Shown one piece after another: positions 21,739 through 31,677 of a stretch of 64,000 nucleotides of DNA (the stretch's first letter is position 1; every line of letters starts with the position of its first letter). Below the pieces are notes generated by a model. The model had not been told where the DNA came from. It worked only from the letters and a program-made list of their open reading frames with translations, and ran no database searches. A program made the translations under genes and the position numbers. The stretch is from Paenibacillus cymbidii. GTDB taxonomy: Bacteria > Bacillota > Bacilli > Paenibacillales > NBRC-103111. The DNA lies in NCBI RefSeq assembly GCF_004764705.1, contig NZ_SHLX01000005.1:62001-126000 (forward strand), written 5' to 3'.

Positions 21739-22128
21739 CTAATCTCTCCTCTCGCTCACTTTTTTCTCCAGCTCTTCGAGCCGCAGCTTGGTCAAGCCGA
21801 GCTCTTGCGTCAGCGTTTTGTTCTGCAGCTTCATCCGCGATATGCTTACGCTCATATGAAGCAGCAGCAAATAGGCGCTTACGATGAGGATGGCAAAAAA
21901 AGCGGACGGCGCATAATCGATACCGAACAAACCGGAAAACCAGTCGACCGCTCCTTTGAACACGGACATCGCCAGCATGAACAGGCCGATGACGAACCAG
22001 ACGAGCGAATATTTCTCGCGAATCATCCGCGCGCGAACCAGGAACAGCACCGATACGAGCAAGATCAGGCTGAATGCGGCTCCCATCAATTGCACACTGG
22101 CCAAATTGCTGCCGGACACGCCGCTCAC
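21739..22128 (-). CDS. DUF2304 membrane protein
   Basis: Membrane protein of about 129 residues. Three hydrophobic helices (around FSLILLVSVLFLV, YSLVWFVIGLFMLAM and FFAILIVSAYLLLLHM) are followed by a charged coiled-coil tail (TQELGLTKLRLEELEKKV). This is the DUF2304 pattern; these proteins usually accompany a GT2 glycosyltransferase of the dolichol-phosphate-mannose synthase type, as here. GTG 22128 overlaps the TGA of the GT2 gene as GTGA, suggesting coupling; GTG 22131 is an alternative. The role is probably membrane anchoring or activation of the GT2, by inference. Confidence 0.8.
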   Translation of the reverse strand: MSGVSGSNLASVQLMGAAFSLILLVSVLFLVRARMIREKYSLVWFVIGLFMLAMSVFKGAVDWFSGLFGIDYAPSAFFAILIVSAYLLLLHMSVSISRMKLQNKTLTQELGLTKLRLEELEKKVSERRD

Positions 22129-22832
22129 CACCTGGTTCTGATGTAAGTAAAGAAGATGGAAACCATCACTTTCGACATATAGTACGGGCCTTTTAGTATC
22201 GAAATGGACGACGTTCCGTGCTCGCGCTCCCGCATCTCGACGCCGACTTCGCTGATGCGCAGGCCGTTCTTTTTCAGCAAAATGATGGCGTCGGGCTCCG
22301 GGTAATCTTCCGGATAGTGTTTGCTGAGCAGTTCGATGCACTTGCGATTGTACAGCCGGAAACCCGACGTGCTGTCCGTCACCCGCTCCCGGATGAGTAT
22401 CCGGAACAGGTGGTAGAACAGGCGGATGCCGAACCGCCTCATCCGCGTCGTGCGGAACGATTGCACGCCGAGAAAACGCGAACCGATGACCATATCGCAG
22501 CCGGTTTGCGCCATCGCGTCCAGCAGCTTGTCCACCTCGCGCGGAATATGCTGGCCGTCGCCGTCGATTTGCACCATGGCTTCGTAGCCGCGTTCGCACG
22601 CGAATTTGAAGCCGGTTTGCACGGCGCCGCCGATCCCGAGGTTGCACGGCAAATCGATCACCGAAACGTCCGCCGCCTTGCGCGCCACGTCGGAAGTGGC
22701 ATCGCGGGAGCAATCGTTGACGACCACAATGCCGGCGTCCGGCAAGCTCTCGCGAATTTCGCGGATCACTTTCATAATATTGTGCTGTTCGTTATAGGCC
22801 GGAATCGCGATCAATAGCTTTTTCTGATCCAT
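22125..22832 (-). CDS. GT2 polyprenyl-phosphate glycosyltransferase (DPM1-like)
   Basis: Glycosyltransferase of 235 residues that likely transfers a sugar from a nucleotide donor to polyprenyl phosphate. Motifs are LIAIPAYNEQHNI at the N-terminus, VVNDCSRDAT, NLGIGGAVQTGF and the DxD in MVQIDGDGQHIP. A DSTSGFRLYNRK segment is typical of the DPM1/GtrB group. It has no transmembrane C-terminus, and the following DUF2304 gene may provide the membrane part. ATG 22832 has GAGG 8 nt upstream and lies inside the 3' end of the membrane glycosyltransferase gene (22-nt overlap). Confidence 0.88.
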   Translation of the reverse strand: MDQKKLLIAIPAYNEQHNIMKVIREIRESLPDAGIVVVNDCSRDATSDVARKAADVSVIDLPCNLGIGGAVQTGFKFACERGYEAMVQIDGDGQHIPREVDKLLDAMAQTGCDMVIGSRFLGVQSFRTTRMRRFGIRLFYHLFRILIRERVTDSTSGFRLYNRKCIELLSKHYPEDYPEPDAIILLKKNGLRISEVGVEMREREHGTSSISILKGPYYMSKVMVSIFFTYIRTRW

Positions 22833-24127
22833 GTCAGCTTCCTCGTTATCGGTTTGATGAGGCCAAGCGCCAAGCTGATGACCCGTTCCGCGCCGTAGCC
22901 CGCGGCGATGGCGATAAACGGCAATGACGGCGCCTTGTACCGGTACATGGCGTCGATGAAAAACACGATGCAGAACAGGAAGACGGACAGCATCACGAGC
23001 CACACGACCGACGCTTTGCGGAACAGCCGGCCGCGGATGGCGGCAACCGTTCCGATCAGCAGCAGCACCGTCGGCAGGATATTCCAGAAGAAGCTGACGA
23101 TCCCGGCTTTCGTCCGCAGGTCCGTGCTCCATATCCACCACCCCGGCAGCGCAAAAATCCGTTTGGCATACAGCACCAGAATGTGATCGAAATTGTGGAT
23201 GACGAAGCTAAGCACGAGACTGCCCGCGATATCGATCGTATAGTCCGGCTTATAGACGTAATCGTGCGATGTCGAACGATCGTAAATCCAGCCGTTGGCG
23301 TAAATGTTGTACAACACCTTCTTCGCATTGTCCTGCATGGAAACGATCAGCGGATCGAGTTTGCCGGAAGCGACGGCAAGCCCGCACAGGAGCATAACCG
23401 CGGCGAGCGCGCCGACGATGATGTAGCGATTCCGCTTCAGATAGCCGATCCATACCGCCGGCGGTTTCAGGACAAGCAAATAAAGCAGCAGGAACACGGC
23501 GGACATGATGCCCGTCGGTCGGAACACGAGCATGTACAGCATGGAAACGACGAACAGCGGTCGGTATATGCTTGTGGGCGATTCGATGTACTTGAGCAGC
23601 AGGAATACCGTCAACAGCAGCAAACAGCTGAAGAAGCTGTCGGACAAAATGTACATCGACCAGATGCTGATGTTCCAATTATCGGCATAAAAGTAAGATG
23701 CTATAATGGCAGCTCCCCGATTGAACAGCATACGGGCGATTTGGTACACGAGAATGACGCTGAGGCCGGAAACAAAAGCCTGGACGAAAATGACAGTGAC
23801 CGGATTCTTGAAAATGGCGAGCAGCAGCGCAAGCAGCGTATTGTAGCCGAAATACATGATGTCGTCCATGTGCAGGCCGATCCGAAACGACTTGATGAGG
23901 CCATGCGCATAGTCGAGATACCACTGCGAATCCGCGGATTGGGGAAACCCTTTGCCGGAGTAATAAATGCGGAAGAAATGTCGCTCGCGAAGCGCGATGC
24001 ACAGCATGGCGAGCGGGAGATAATAAATATATTCGCGATCCTTAAAGGTTGTGTACAGGCGGGTAAACAGTCGTTCCAAGGCGGCACGGCTCCAGGTTGG
24101 GCGCAGGATGAAAGGCGATCGGCGCAT
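22811..24127 (-). CDS. Multi-pass membrane glycosyltransferase (GT-C type, putative)
   Basis: Integral membrane protein of about 438 residues with ten or more hydrophobic helices. The early loop has DSQWYLDYAHG and a large extracytoplasmic segment occurs after helix 7 or so. This topology fits GT-C glycosyltransferases such as the ArnT/PMT group, which use polyprenyl-phosphate sugars made by enzymes like the following GT2. It opens the seven-gene operon. The start is uncertain: ATG 24127 is used, with only AGAGG close by; a TTG at 24193 extends the frame by 22 residues. Family assignment is by topology and context only. Confidence 0.65.
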   Translation of the reverse strand: MRRSPFILRPTWSRAALERLFTRLYTTFKDREYIYYLPLAMLCIALRERHFFRIYYSGKGFPQSADSQWYLDYAHGLIKSFRIGLHMDDIMYFGYNTLLALLLAIFKNPVTVIFVQAFVSGLSVILVYQIARMLFNRGAAIIASYFYADNWNISIWSMYILSDSFFSCLLLLTVFLLLKYIESPTSIYRPLFVVSMLYMLVFRPTGIMSAVFLLLYLLVLKPPAVWIGYLKRNRYIIVGALAAVMLLCGLAVASGKLDPLIVSMQDNAKKVLYNIYANGWIYDRSTSHDYVYKPDYTIDIAGSLVLSFVIHNFDHILVLYAKRIFALPGWWIWSTDLRTKAGIVSFFWNILPTVLLLIGTVAAIRGRLFRKASVVWLVMLSVFLFCIVFFIDAMYRYKAPSLPFIAIAAGYGAERVISLALGLIKPITRKLTWIRKSY

Positions 24128-24308
24128 GCCTCTGACGGCGTTCGTCCGCTTCGCTTCTTCCTCTATTCTGCACGGAATCGCAATCTTTAGCAACTACTTT
24201 TTTCACACTTTCTTCACAGTTTCTTTACAACTATTAGAGTTGAATTAGAAATGTGAGTGCATGAAGGTACGAAGGCTGAACAGCAGCAGACTGATGATCG
24301 GGGACAAA

Positions 24309-24498
24309 AATAGCCAGTAAAAAATGGCCTATGCGCGCCATTTTGCCTGCTTCGTTGCAAATAGCCAGCGAAATCGCTGGCTATTGCGGCCGAATCTCAG
24401 CAAAATGGGGCCACGCGCCAAAATAGCCAGTAAAATCAATGGCTATTTTGGCGTTGGCCCCTATTTTTGGTCTAATAGGCCATCAAACATGGCCTATT
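24309..24498. repeat. Hairpin-repeat cluster C (four units)
   Basis: Four inverted repeats lie at 24309-24332, 24360-24385, 24416-24453 and 24474-24498. Unit 2 has a perfect 12-bp stem AATAGCCAGCGA/TCGCTGGCTATT, a compensated variant of the CAGTGA/TCACTG form. Unit 3 has a perfect 14-bp stem (CGCCAAAATAGCCA on the left). Unit 4 has a perfect 10-bp stem. Centre distances are about 51.5, 62 and 51.5 nt, the same as in clusters A and F. It fills most of the 332-400 nt between the poly-HAMP kinase gene and the glycan operon. Nothing else was seen in this gap apart from an AT-rich stretch before 24250. Confidence 0.85.
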
Positions 24499-24525
24499 TC
24501 AAAAAATGCCGCGGCCAGGTGGCGG

Positions 24526-27500
24526 TCACGCTTTCTGATCCAGCCACTCCCGCATCATCGCCAGCAATTGCGCGCTGTTCACCGGCTTCGTGATGTAGTC
24601 GGAAGCGCCGGCTTCCAGGCACAGCTCGCGGTCGCCCTTCATCGCCTTGGCCGTCAGCGCGATGATCGGAAGCTCGCGGAAGGCGGGCAACGCACGAATC
24701 GCGCGCGTCGTTTCGTAACCGTCCATCACCGGCATCATGATGTCCATCAGCACGATTTCGATATCTGACGTCCGCTCCAGAATGGTGATGGCGTCCTGGC
24801 CGTTCTCCGCCGGGATCACTTTCATGTGGTGCCGCTCGAGAATCGTCGTGAGCGCGAAAATATTGCGGATGTCGTCGTCGACGACAAGCACTTTTTTGAA
24901 CTCGATCATCGCATCGGACTTGTGCAGCTTGAGCAGCGCCTCGCGCGATTCCTCCGGCAGCTGCTCCGCCCGTCGGTGCAGGAACAGCGTCGTTTCGTCC
25001 ATCAGCTGAACGGGCGACTTCGCTTCGCGGATGACGGCCGACTTCAGCAGCTCGTCCCACTCGTTTTCTTCTTCCGGCAGCAGCTTGCCGCTGTGGTGCA
25101 TGACGATCGGCACGTTTTTGTGCCCGGCCTTCTTCTGCACCTCGCGCACGAACTTGAGCGCGTTCATGTCCGGCAAGTCGCTGTCCGCCAGCACGCAATC
25201 GAACGTTTTGGCGTTTAATTGATTGAGCGCCTTGCGGCCGGTGTCGACGGCGACGATTTTGACATCTGCGCTGTCGAGCCAGTCGACGGTCGACTGCCGG
25301 CGCTGCTCGTCGCCGATGACGACAAGCAGCTGCTTCACCTGCTGCCCGGCGAACTCGCTCAGCTTGTCCAGCGCCCGCTCGAGCGCCTCGCTGGTAACCG
25401 GCTTGCAGAAGTAGTCGTAGACGCCTTTCTGCAGCAGCGGAATTTCGTCTTCGTCCACGGTCATGACACAAACCGGGATATGGCGGACGTTAATATCGCT
25501 CTTGAGCTGCTCGATCACGAGCCAGCCGTCCGTGTCGGCAAGGTGCAGGTCGAGCGTAATCGCCGCCGGCTTGTACCGCTGCGCCAGCTCGAGCGCCTCC
25601 GCCCCTTTGGCCGTCACGACCGCCTTCCATCCTTTTTTGTGCAGCATGTCGACGATGATGGAAGCGAACTTCTCGTCGTCCTCGACGATCAGGAAAACGC
25701 AATCCCCCGGCTGCAGGCGATCGCGATCGTCCGCCACGGCGCTGGCCGCCGGTTTCACGGCAAGCCGGCTGCGCGGCGGCGGCGTCACGTCGATCACTTC
25801 CGGCACCCGCTTCGGTCTCGGCTCCGGCTCCTCCGCTTCGATCTCCAGCGGAACATACAAGTTAAACACGCTGCCGCTGTTCACTTCGCTGTACAGCGTT
25901 ATTTCGCCGCCGAGCATCTCCGCGATTTCCCGCGAGATCGCAAGCCCGAGCCCGGTGCCGCCGTATTCGCGGTTCGTGCTGCCGTCCGCCTGCTGGAACG
26001 CTTCGAAAATAATTTGCTGTTTCTCCTGCGGAATGCCGATCCCGGTGTCGCTGACGGAGAAGCACAGCACCATGCCGGCCCGGGCGAGCCGCTCGCTTTC
26101 CGGCTTCCAGCCGTAATAGGCGCGGCGAATCAACAGCATGATTTGCCCTTGCTCGGTAAACTTGAATGCGTTCGACAAAAGGTTTTTCAAAATTTGCTGC
26201 AGCCGCTTCGCATCGGTAACGATGTGCCGCGGCACGTCGGGCTCGATTTTGATCCGGTATTCGAGCTTGCTGTCGTCGACCATGTGGCGGAACGTACGCT
26301 CAAGCCCGTCGGTCAACTCGACTAGCGACAGTTCGCCGTACTCCGGCGAAATCGTGCCGGACTCGATCTTCGACAAGTCGAGAATGTCGTTGATCAGGTT
26401 GAGCAGCTCAAGCCCCGAGTCCTGGATCGTCAGCGCGAATTTGACTTGCTGCTCGGACAAGTTTGCATCCGGATTCTCCGCCAGTTGTTCGGCGAGCAGC
26501 AGCAGCGAGTTGAGCGGGGTGCGCAGCTCGTGCGACATGTTCGCGAGAAACTCGTTTTTATAGCGCGACGTCAGCGCAAGTTGTTCCGCTTTTTCCTCCA
26601 AATAGCGTTTGGCGACTTCGACTTCCTTGTTTTTGCTTTCGACTTCGGCCTTCTGGATGACGAGCAGCTTCGCCTTGTCCTCCAGTTCGTCGTTCGTTAT
26701 TTGCAGCTCCTGCTGCTGCTTCTGCAGCTCTTCGGTAAGCGACTGCGACTGAATGAGCAGTTCCTCGGTGCGCTGGTTCGCCTGCATCGTGTTGATGACG
26801 ATGCCGATCGATTCGGTCAACTGGTCGAGGAAAGCGAAGTCGATGGCGCTGAACGGGCGGAACGATGCCAGCTCCAGAATCGCCAGCACCTGATCCTCGA
26901 AAATAATCGGCAGCAGCACGATATTCAGCGGCGTCGCTTCGCCGAGCGCCGACGAAATGACGACATAGTCGCCCGGCACGTTCGTCAGCACGATGCGCTG
27001 CTTCTCGATCAGGCATTGTCCGACCAGCCCTTGCCCGGCGCGGAATTCGTTGGCCAGATGCTTGCGCTGCTGGTAGGCGTAGCTGGCGAACAGCTTCAGC
27101 ACCTGATCGCCGCTCATCGGCTCGTTGATATAGAAGACGCCGTGCTGCATCGACACGAGCGGCGCCAGCTCGGACAAGATCATCCGGCTGACTGCATACA
27201 AATCGCGCTGTCCCTGCAGCATGCGGGTAAATTTGGCCAGATTCGTTTTCAGCCAGTCCTGCTCGGTGTTGATGCGCGTCGTTTCCTTCAGGTTGCGTAT
27301 CATTTCGTTGATGTTGTCCTTCAGCGTCGCCACTTCGCCGGCAGCGGCAACGTCGATCGCCCGCGACAGGTCGCCGTTCGTCACCGCCGTCGCCACGTTC
27401 GTAATCGCGCGCACCTGCGTCGTCAGCGTGCTCGCCATGTAATTGACGTTGTCGGTCAAATCGCGCCACGTGCCGGCGGCGCCCGGCACGCTCGCTTGCC

Positions 27501-30237
27501 CGCCGAGCTTGCCTTCCGCGCCGACCTCGCGCGCCACCGTTGTCACCTGCACGGCAAACGTCGCCAGCGTGTCAATCATGTTGTTGATCGTGTCCGTCAG
27601 TTCGGCGATTTCGCCTTTCGCTTCGACCGTCAGTTTCTGCTTCAGATTGCCGTTCGCTACTGCAGTCACGACTTTGGCAATGCCGCGCACCTGATCGGTC
27701 AAGTTTGTTGCCATGATGTTGACGTTGTCGGTCAAATCTTTCCAAATACCGCCGACGCCGCGCACTTGCGCCTGGCCGCCGAGCTTGCCGTCCGTGCCGA
27801 CCTCGCGCGCCACCCGCGTCACCTCGGACGCAAACGAATTGAGCTGGTCGACCATCGTGTTGATCGTGTTTTTCAGCTCGAACAGTTCGCCTTTGACGTC
27901 GACCGTTATTTTCTTCGACAGATCGCCGTTGGCGACCGCCGTCGTGACGCCGGCGATGTTGCGCATCTGGATCGTCAGGTTGCTCGCCATCGTATTGACC
28001 GTATCGGTCAAATCCTTCCACGTGCCGGAAACGTCCTTCACTTCCGCCTGCGCGCCGAGTTTGCCTTCCGTGCCGACCTCGCGGGCGACGCGCGTCACCT
28101 CGGAGGCGAAGTTCGACAGCTGGTCGACCATCGTGTTCATCGTGTTTTTCAGTTCGAGAATTTCGCCTTTGACGTCGACGGTGATCTTCTTCGATAGATC
28201 GCCCTTCGCCACCGCCGTCGTCACGTCGGCGATGTTGCGCACCTGGTCGGTCAAGTTGCGCGCCATATTATTGACGCTTTCGGTCAAGTCCTTCCACGTG
28301 CCGCCAACGCCGCGTACCTGCGCCTGGCCGCCAAGCTTGCCGTCCGTGCCAACCTCGCGCGCCACCCGCGTCACCTCGGACGCAAACGTCGACAGCTGGT
28401 CGACCATCGTGTTGATCGTATTTTTCAACTCGAGAATTTCGCCCTGCACGTCGGCTGTAATCTTCTTAGACAAGTCGCCGTTGGCGACCGCCGTCGTGAC
28501 TACCGCGATGTTGCGCACCTGGTTCGTCAGATTCGACGCCATGTAGTTGACGCTTTCCGTCAAGTCGCGCCACGTGCCGGCCACCCCTTTGACCTGGGCT
28601 TGTCCGCCCAGCATGCCTTCGGTGCCGACCTCGCGCGCCACCCGCGTCACTTCCGAAGCGAACGTGGAGAGCTGCTCGACCATCGTGTTGACCGTATTTT
28701 TCAGCTCGAGAATTTCGCCTTTGGCGTTGACCGTAATTTGTTTGGACAAATCGCCCTTCGCCACCGCCGTCGTCACTTCCGCAATATTGCGCACCTGGTC
28801 GGTGAGCGTGCTCGCCATGAAGTTGACACTGTCGGTCAAATCCTTCCACGTGCCAGATACGTCCTTAACGTCCGCCTGGCCGCCGAGAATGCCTTCGGTC
28901 GACACCTCGCGGGCAACGCGCGTCACCTCCGACGAGAACGTCAACAACTGTGCGACCATCGTATTGATCGTGCTTTTCAGCTGCAAAATTTCGCCCTTGG
29001 CGTCGACCGTAATCGTCTTCGACAAGTCGCCTTTCGCGACCGCGGTCGTCACTTCGGCGATGCCCCGCACCTGGTTTGTCAAGTTCGACGCCATATAATT
29101 GACGCTTTCGGTCAAATCGCGCCACGTGCCGGCCAGCCCGCTCACTTCCGCCTGCCCGCCGAGAATGCCTTCCGTGCCGACCTCGCGCGCCATCCGCGTC
29201 ACCTCGGAAGCGAACGTCGACAACTGGTCGACCATCGTGTTAATTGTATTTTTCAGTTCGAGAATTTCGCCCTGTACGTCGGCCGTTATTTTCTTCGACA
29301 AATCTCCGTTCGCAACCGCCGTCGTCACCACCGCAATGTTGCGCACCTGATTCGTCAGATTCGATGCCATGTAATTGACGCTTTCGGTCAAATCGCGCCA
29401 CGTGCCGGACACGCCCTTGACGTCCGCCTGCCCGCCGAGCTTGCCTTCCGTGCCGACCTCGCGCGCCATCCGCGTCACCTCGGAGGCGAACGTCGACAAC
29501 TGATCGACCATCGTGTTGATCGTATTTTTCAACTCGAGAATTTCGCCTTTGGCGTTGACGGTAATTTGCTTGGACAAATCGCCATTCGCGACCGCCGTCG
29601 TCACCGCCGCGATATTTCGCACCTGATCGGTCAGGTTGCTCGCCATGTTGTTGACGCTTTCGGTCAAATCCTTCCACGTACCGGACACGCCTTTGACGTC
29701 CGCCTGCCCGCCCAGCATGCCTTCCGTGCCGACCTCGCGCGCCACCCGCGTTACTTCGGATGCGAAAATGCTGAGCTGGTTCACCATCATATTGATATTG
29801 CTGGCGGTGCGCTGAAACTCCCCGGTGAGCGGCCGGCCTTCGAATTCCATCTCGACCTTCTGCGACAAGTCGCCTTTGGCGACGGCGTTGATGACGCGAA
29901 CCATTTCGCTTGTCGGCTGGATCAGATCGATGACAAGCCCGTTGAGCGATTCGATCGCCGTCTCCCAGGCGCCGCCGCCGTTCTTGTGCACGAAGCGCCG
30001 CGACAGCTTGCCTTCCTTGCCCACGACGCGGGCAACGGCCTGCACCTCCTGCACGAGGCTTTCCTGCATGTCCATAATTTCGTTGAACGTATCGGCCACT
30101 TTGCCGGCGATTCCCGTGCGATCGTACGGCATCCGATACGTAAACCGGCCTTTCTTCAGCGCCATCAGCGCCTGCAACACTTCTCCCGCATCCAGTCCGT
30201 GCTCTTGCGTCGCCTGCATGATCTCTTTGTCCGACAT
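24526..30237 (-). CDS. Poly-HAMP hybrid histidine kinase with GAF and three receiver domains
   Basis: Soluble hybrid kinase of 1903 residues without signal peptide or membrane helix. A degenerate HAMP (about 20-119) is followed by a 97-residue module (120-216), eight 92-residue HAMP modules (217-952) and a final half module. A GAF domain spans about 1013-1150 and a coiled coil reaches the HisKA domain, with phospho-acceptor His about 1236 in [11 protein letters not shown]. HATPase_c shows [17 protein letters not shown] and GGTGLGL. Receiver 1 has FLIVEDDE and the Asp of [11 protein letters not shown]. Receiver 2 is degenerate (LLVVIGDEQ). Receiver 3 is canonical ([24 protein letters not shown]). 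The layout recalls fungal Nik1/Os-1 osmosensing kinases. GAGAGG 8 nt upstream supports ATG 30237. It follows the REC-kinase gene by 24 nt, probably in one operon. Confidence 0.93.
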   Translation of the reverse strand: MSDKEIMQATQEHGLDAGEVLQALMALKKGRFTYRMPYDRTGIAGKVADTFNEIMDMQESLVQEVQAVARVVGKEGKLSRRFVHKNGGGAWETAIESLNGLVIDLIQPTSEMVRVINAVAKGDLSQKVEMEFEGRPLTGEFQRTASNINMMVNQLSIFASEVTRVAREVGTEGMLGGQADVKGVSGTWKDLTESVNNMASNLTDQVRNIAAVTTAVANGDLSKQITVNAKGEILELKNTINTMVDQLSTFASEVTRMAREVGTEGKLGGQADVKGVSGTWRDLTESVNYMASNLTNQVRNIAVVTTAVANGDLSKKITADVQGEILELKNTINTMVDQLSTFASEVTRMAREVGTEGILGGQAEVSGLAGTWRDLTESVNYMASNLTNQVRGIAEVTTAVAKGDLSKTITVDAKGEILQLKSTINTMVAQLLTFSSEVTRVAREVSTEGILGGQADVKDVSGTWKDLTDSVNFMASTLTDQVRNIAEVTTAVAKGDLSKQITVNAKGEILELKNTVNTMVEQLSTFASEVTRVAREVGTEGMLGGQAQVKGVAGTWRDLTESVNYMASNLTNQVRNIAVVTTAVANGDLSKKITADVQGEILELKNTINTMVDQLSTFASEVTRVAREVGTDGKLGGQAQVRGVGGTWKDLTESVNNMARNLTDQVRNIADVTTAVAKGDLSKKITVDVKGEILELKNTMNTMVDQLSNFASEVTRVAREVGTEGKLGAQAEVKDVSGTWKDLTDTVNTMASNLTIQMRNIAGVTTAVANGDLSKKITVDVKGELFELKNTINTMVDQLNSFASEVTRVAREVGTDGKLGGQAQVRGVGGIWKDLTDNVNIMATNLTDQVRGIAKVVTAVANGNLKQKLTVEAKGEIAELTDTINNMIDTLATFAVQVTTVAREVGAEGKLGGQASVPGAAGTWRDLTDNVNYMASTLTTQVRAITNVATAVTNGDLSRAIDVAAAGEVATLKDNINEMIRNLKETTRINTEQDWLKTNLAKFTRMLQGQRDLYAVSRMILSELAPLVSMQHGVFYINEPMSGDQVLKLFASYAYQQRKHLANEFRAGQGLVGQCLIEKQRIVLTNVPGDYVVISSALGEATPLNIVLLPIIFEDQVLAILELASFRPFSAIDFAFLDQLTESIGIVINTMQANQRTEELLIQSQSLTEELQKQQQELQITNDELEDKAKLLVIQKAEVESKNKEVEVAKRYLEEKAEQLALTSRYKNEFLANMSHELRTPLNSLLLLAEQLAENPDANLSEQQVKFALTIQDSGLELLNLINDILDLSKIESGTISPEYGELSLVELTDGLERTFRHMVDDSKLEYRIKIEPDVPRHIVTDAKRLQQILKNLLSNAFKFTEQGQIMLLIRRAYYGWKPESERLARAGMVLCFSVSDTGIGIPQEKQQIIFEAFQQADGSTNREYGGTGLGLAISREIAEMLGGEITLYSEVNSGSVFNLYVPLEIEAEEPEPRPKRVPEVIDVTPPPRSRLAVKPAASAVADDRDRLQPGDCVFLIVEDDEKFASIIVDMLHKKGWKAVVTAKGAEALELAQRYKPAAITLDLHLADTDGWLVIEQLKSDINVRHIPVCVMTVDEDEIPLLQKGVYDYFCKPVTSEALERALDKLSEFAGQQVKQLLVVIGDEQRRQSTVDWLDSADVKIVAVDTGRKALNQLNAKTFDCVLADSDLPDMNALKFVREVQKKAGHKNVPIVMHHSGKLLPEEENEWDELLKSAVIREAKSPVQLMDETTLFLHRRAEQLPEESREALLKLHKSDAMIEFKKVLVVDDDIRNIFALTTILERHHMKVIPAENGQDAITILERTSDIEIVLMDIMMPVMDGYETTRAIRALPAFRELPIIALTAKAMKGDRELCLEAGASDYITKPVNSAQLLAMMREWLDQKA
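27382..29589 (-). repeat. Eight tandem 276-bp HAMP-coding repeats
   Basis: This part of the kinase gene consists of eight tandem units of 276 nt, each encoding 92 residues of the form [37 protein letters not shown] and [17 protein letters not shown]. Units are very similar at DNA level (for example the stretch coding [16 protein letters not shown]), so copy number may vary between strains by recombination or slippage. Confidence 0.9.
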
Positions 30238-30261
30238 ACTCTCATCCTCTCCGGAACGTGC

Positions 30262-31485
30262 TTACTGGACGTGCGGGATTTCCTTGCCGCTCTCAATCCC
30301 ATGCTTGCGAAGTTGAATCGTAAACACGAACGTCGCGCCGGGCGTCGCTTTCGGCTCATAACGAATCGAACCGCCCATCAGCTCGACCAGCGACTTGCAA
30401 ATCGACAATCCGAGCCCGGTTCCGCCGAACTTGCGGTTCGTCGCGGCGTCGAGCTGCGAGAATGGCCGGAACAGCTCGTGTTTCTTGTGCTCCGGAATCC
30501 CGATGCCGGTGTCGTGAATCTGGAACTCGATAGTCAGCGCCCCTCCTTGCTCCGCCAATTTGCCGACAACGATCGACACTCCCCCTTCCTGGGTAAATTT
30601 GACGGCATTGCCGATCAAATTAACCAGCACTTGCCGCAAGCAGTTCACATCGCCGACGAAGGTGTCGCACAGCGACGGTTCGATCGCCAGATCGATCGTC
30701 AATTGGCGCTCTTTCGTCGCCGCCGTAAACAAGTCGATCGTTTCCTCCAGACAATAATCGAGCTCGAACGGTTCGTGCGCGAGCTCGATGCGTCCTGATT
30801 CCATTTTCGAAAATTCGAGTATATGATTGATAACGGCCAACAGCGATTTGCCGCTGGAGTGGATAATTTCCGCCATTTGCGCCTGCTCCTCCGTCAGCTC
30901 GGAGGCGAGCAGCAGGTCCGACATGCCGAGGATGCCGTTCAGCGGCGTGCGGATTTCGTGGCTCATCATCGCGAGAAATTCCGATTTGACCCGCGACGCG
31001 ATTTCGGCCGATTCTTTGGCCGCGGCAAGCGCATGATTCGTTTTCTCCAGTTGCTTCGTCTGCTGCTGCAGCAGCTCGCTCTGGGCTTGCAGCGCCCGGT
31101 TCGCTTCGTACATGCCGACGTACCCGTCGATTTTCGATTTGAAAATTTGCGGGACGAACGGCTTCGTCATATAATCGATGGCGCCGACCGAATAGCCCGT
31201 AAACACATGCTCGAGCCGATTGCTTGTCGCCGTCAGGAACATGATCGGCACGTATTTCGATTTTTCGCGCGTTCGGATAATGCTTGCCGTCTCGAAGCCG
31301 TCCATTCCCGGCATTTGCACGTCCATGACGATGACGGCAAACTCCGTCTCCAGCACGGCCCGCAGCGCCTCCGTGCCGGAATATGCCCGCACGAGCCGGT
31401 ACGGTTCGCCGGCCAGCACGGCTTCGATGGCAATCAGATTCTCCGGATGATCGTCCACGAGCAGAATGTGTACCGGATTGTCCAC
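30262..31485 (-). CDS. Receiver-histidine kinase (REC-HisKA-HATPase)
   Basis: Cytoplasmic signalling protein of 407 residues. An N-terminal receiver domain ([11 protein letters not shown], phospho-acceptor Asp in [13 protein letters not shown], Lys in MTKPF) is followed by a coiled coil and a kinase core with the acceptor His in [13 protein letters not shown], the N box [17 protein letters not shown] and GGTGLGLSI. There is no membrane segment, so it is probably fed by phosphotransfer or protein contacts. GTG 31485 with GGAGG 6-8 nt upstream is the start; an upstream ATG in frame at 31572 lacks homology. It is followed after 24 nt by the poly-HAMP kinase, suggesting that the two share a phosphorelay. 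Confidence 0.9.
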   Translation of the reverse strand: MDNPVHILLVDDHPENLIAIEAVLAGEPYRLVRAYSGTEALRAVLETEFAVIVMDVQMPGMDGFETASIIRTREKSKYVPIMFLTATSNRLEHVFTGYSVGAIDYMTKPFVPQIFKSKIDGYVGMYEANRALQAQSELLQQQTKQLEKTNHALAAAKESAEIASRVKSEFLAMMSHEIRTPLNGILGMSDLLLASELTEEQAQMAEIIHSSGKSLLAVINHILEFSKMESGRIELAHEPFELDYCLEETIDLFTAATKERQLTIDLAIEPSLCDTFVGDVNCLRQVLVNLIGNAVKFTQEGGVSIVVGKLAEQGGALTIEFQIHDTGIGIPEHKKHELFRPFSQLDAATNRKFGGTGLGLSICKSLVELMGGSIRYEPKATPGATFVFTIQLRKHGIESGKEIPHVQ

Positions 31486-31575
31486 GCCGCTCCTCCTTCG
31501 CCCAGTTTCCACAGCTACCTTTACCCGGTTGCTGGCATGTTGAAACAGGGGGAAAGGTCGAAACCTGCGCATGAC

Positions 31576-31602
31576 AAAAAGAGGGGCGATGCCCCTCTTT
31601 TT
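31576..31602 (-). terminator. Terminator after ku
   Basis: AAAAAGAGGGGC and GCCCCTCTTTTT pair perfectly over 12 bp with a 3-nt loop, with T-runs on both strands. It lies 75 nt after the ku stop codon and upstream of the REC-kinase gene. Confidence 0.85.
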
Positions 31603-31677
31603 TTGTTGCGCTCGCGGCTCCTGCGTCTCGCGCCCGGGTAGGCACTAACCGCTCCGCACCATACCGGGTACCCGTGC

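Noticed and set aside
24324..24593. Open frame over hairpin cluster C with NSQ- and GYF-type residues
   Set aside because: The frame is a translation of the repeats themselves; there is no ribosome binding site, and similar frames arise over cluster A (4927-5319, minus).
26446..30798. Long open frames on the plus strand opposite the kinase (583 and 732 codons)
   Set aside because: They are antisense to the HAMP repeats and GC-rich codons; the sequence is Arg/His-rich without known domains, and the minus frame is a clear kinase.
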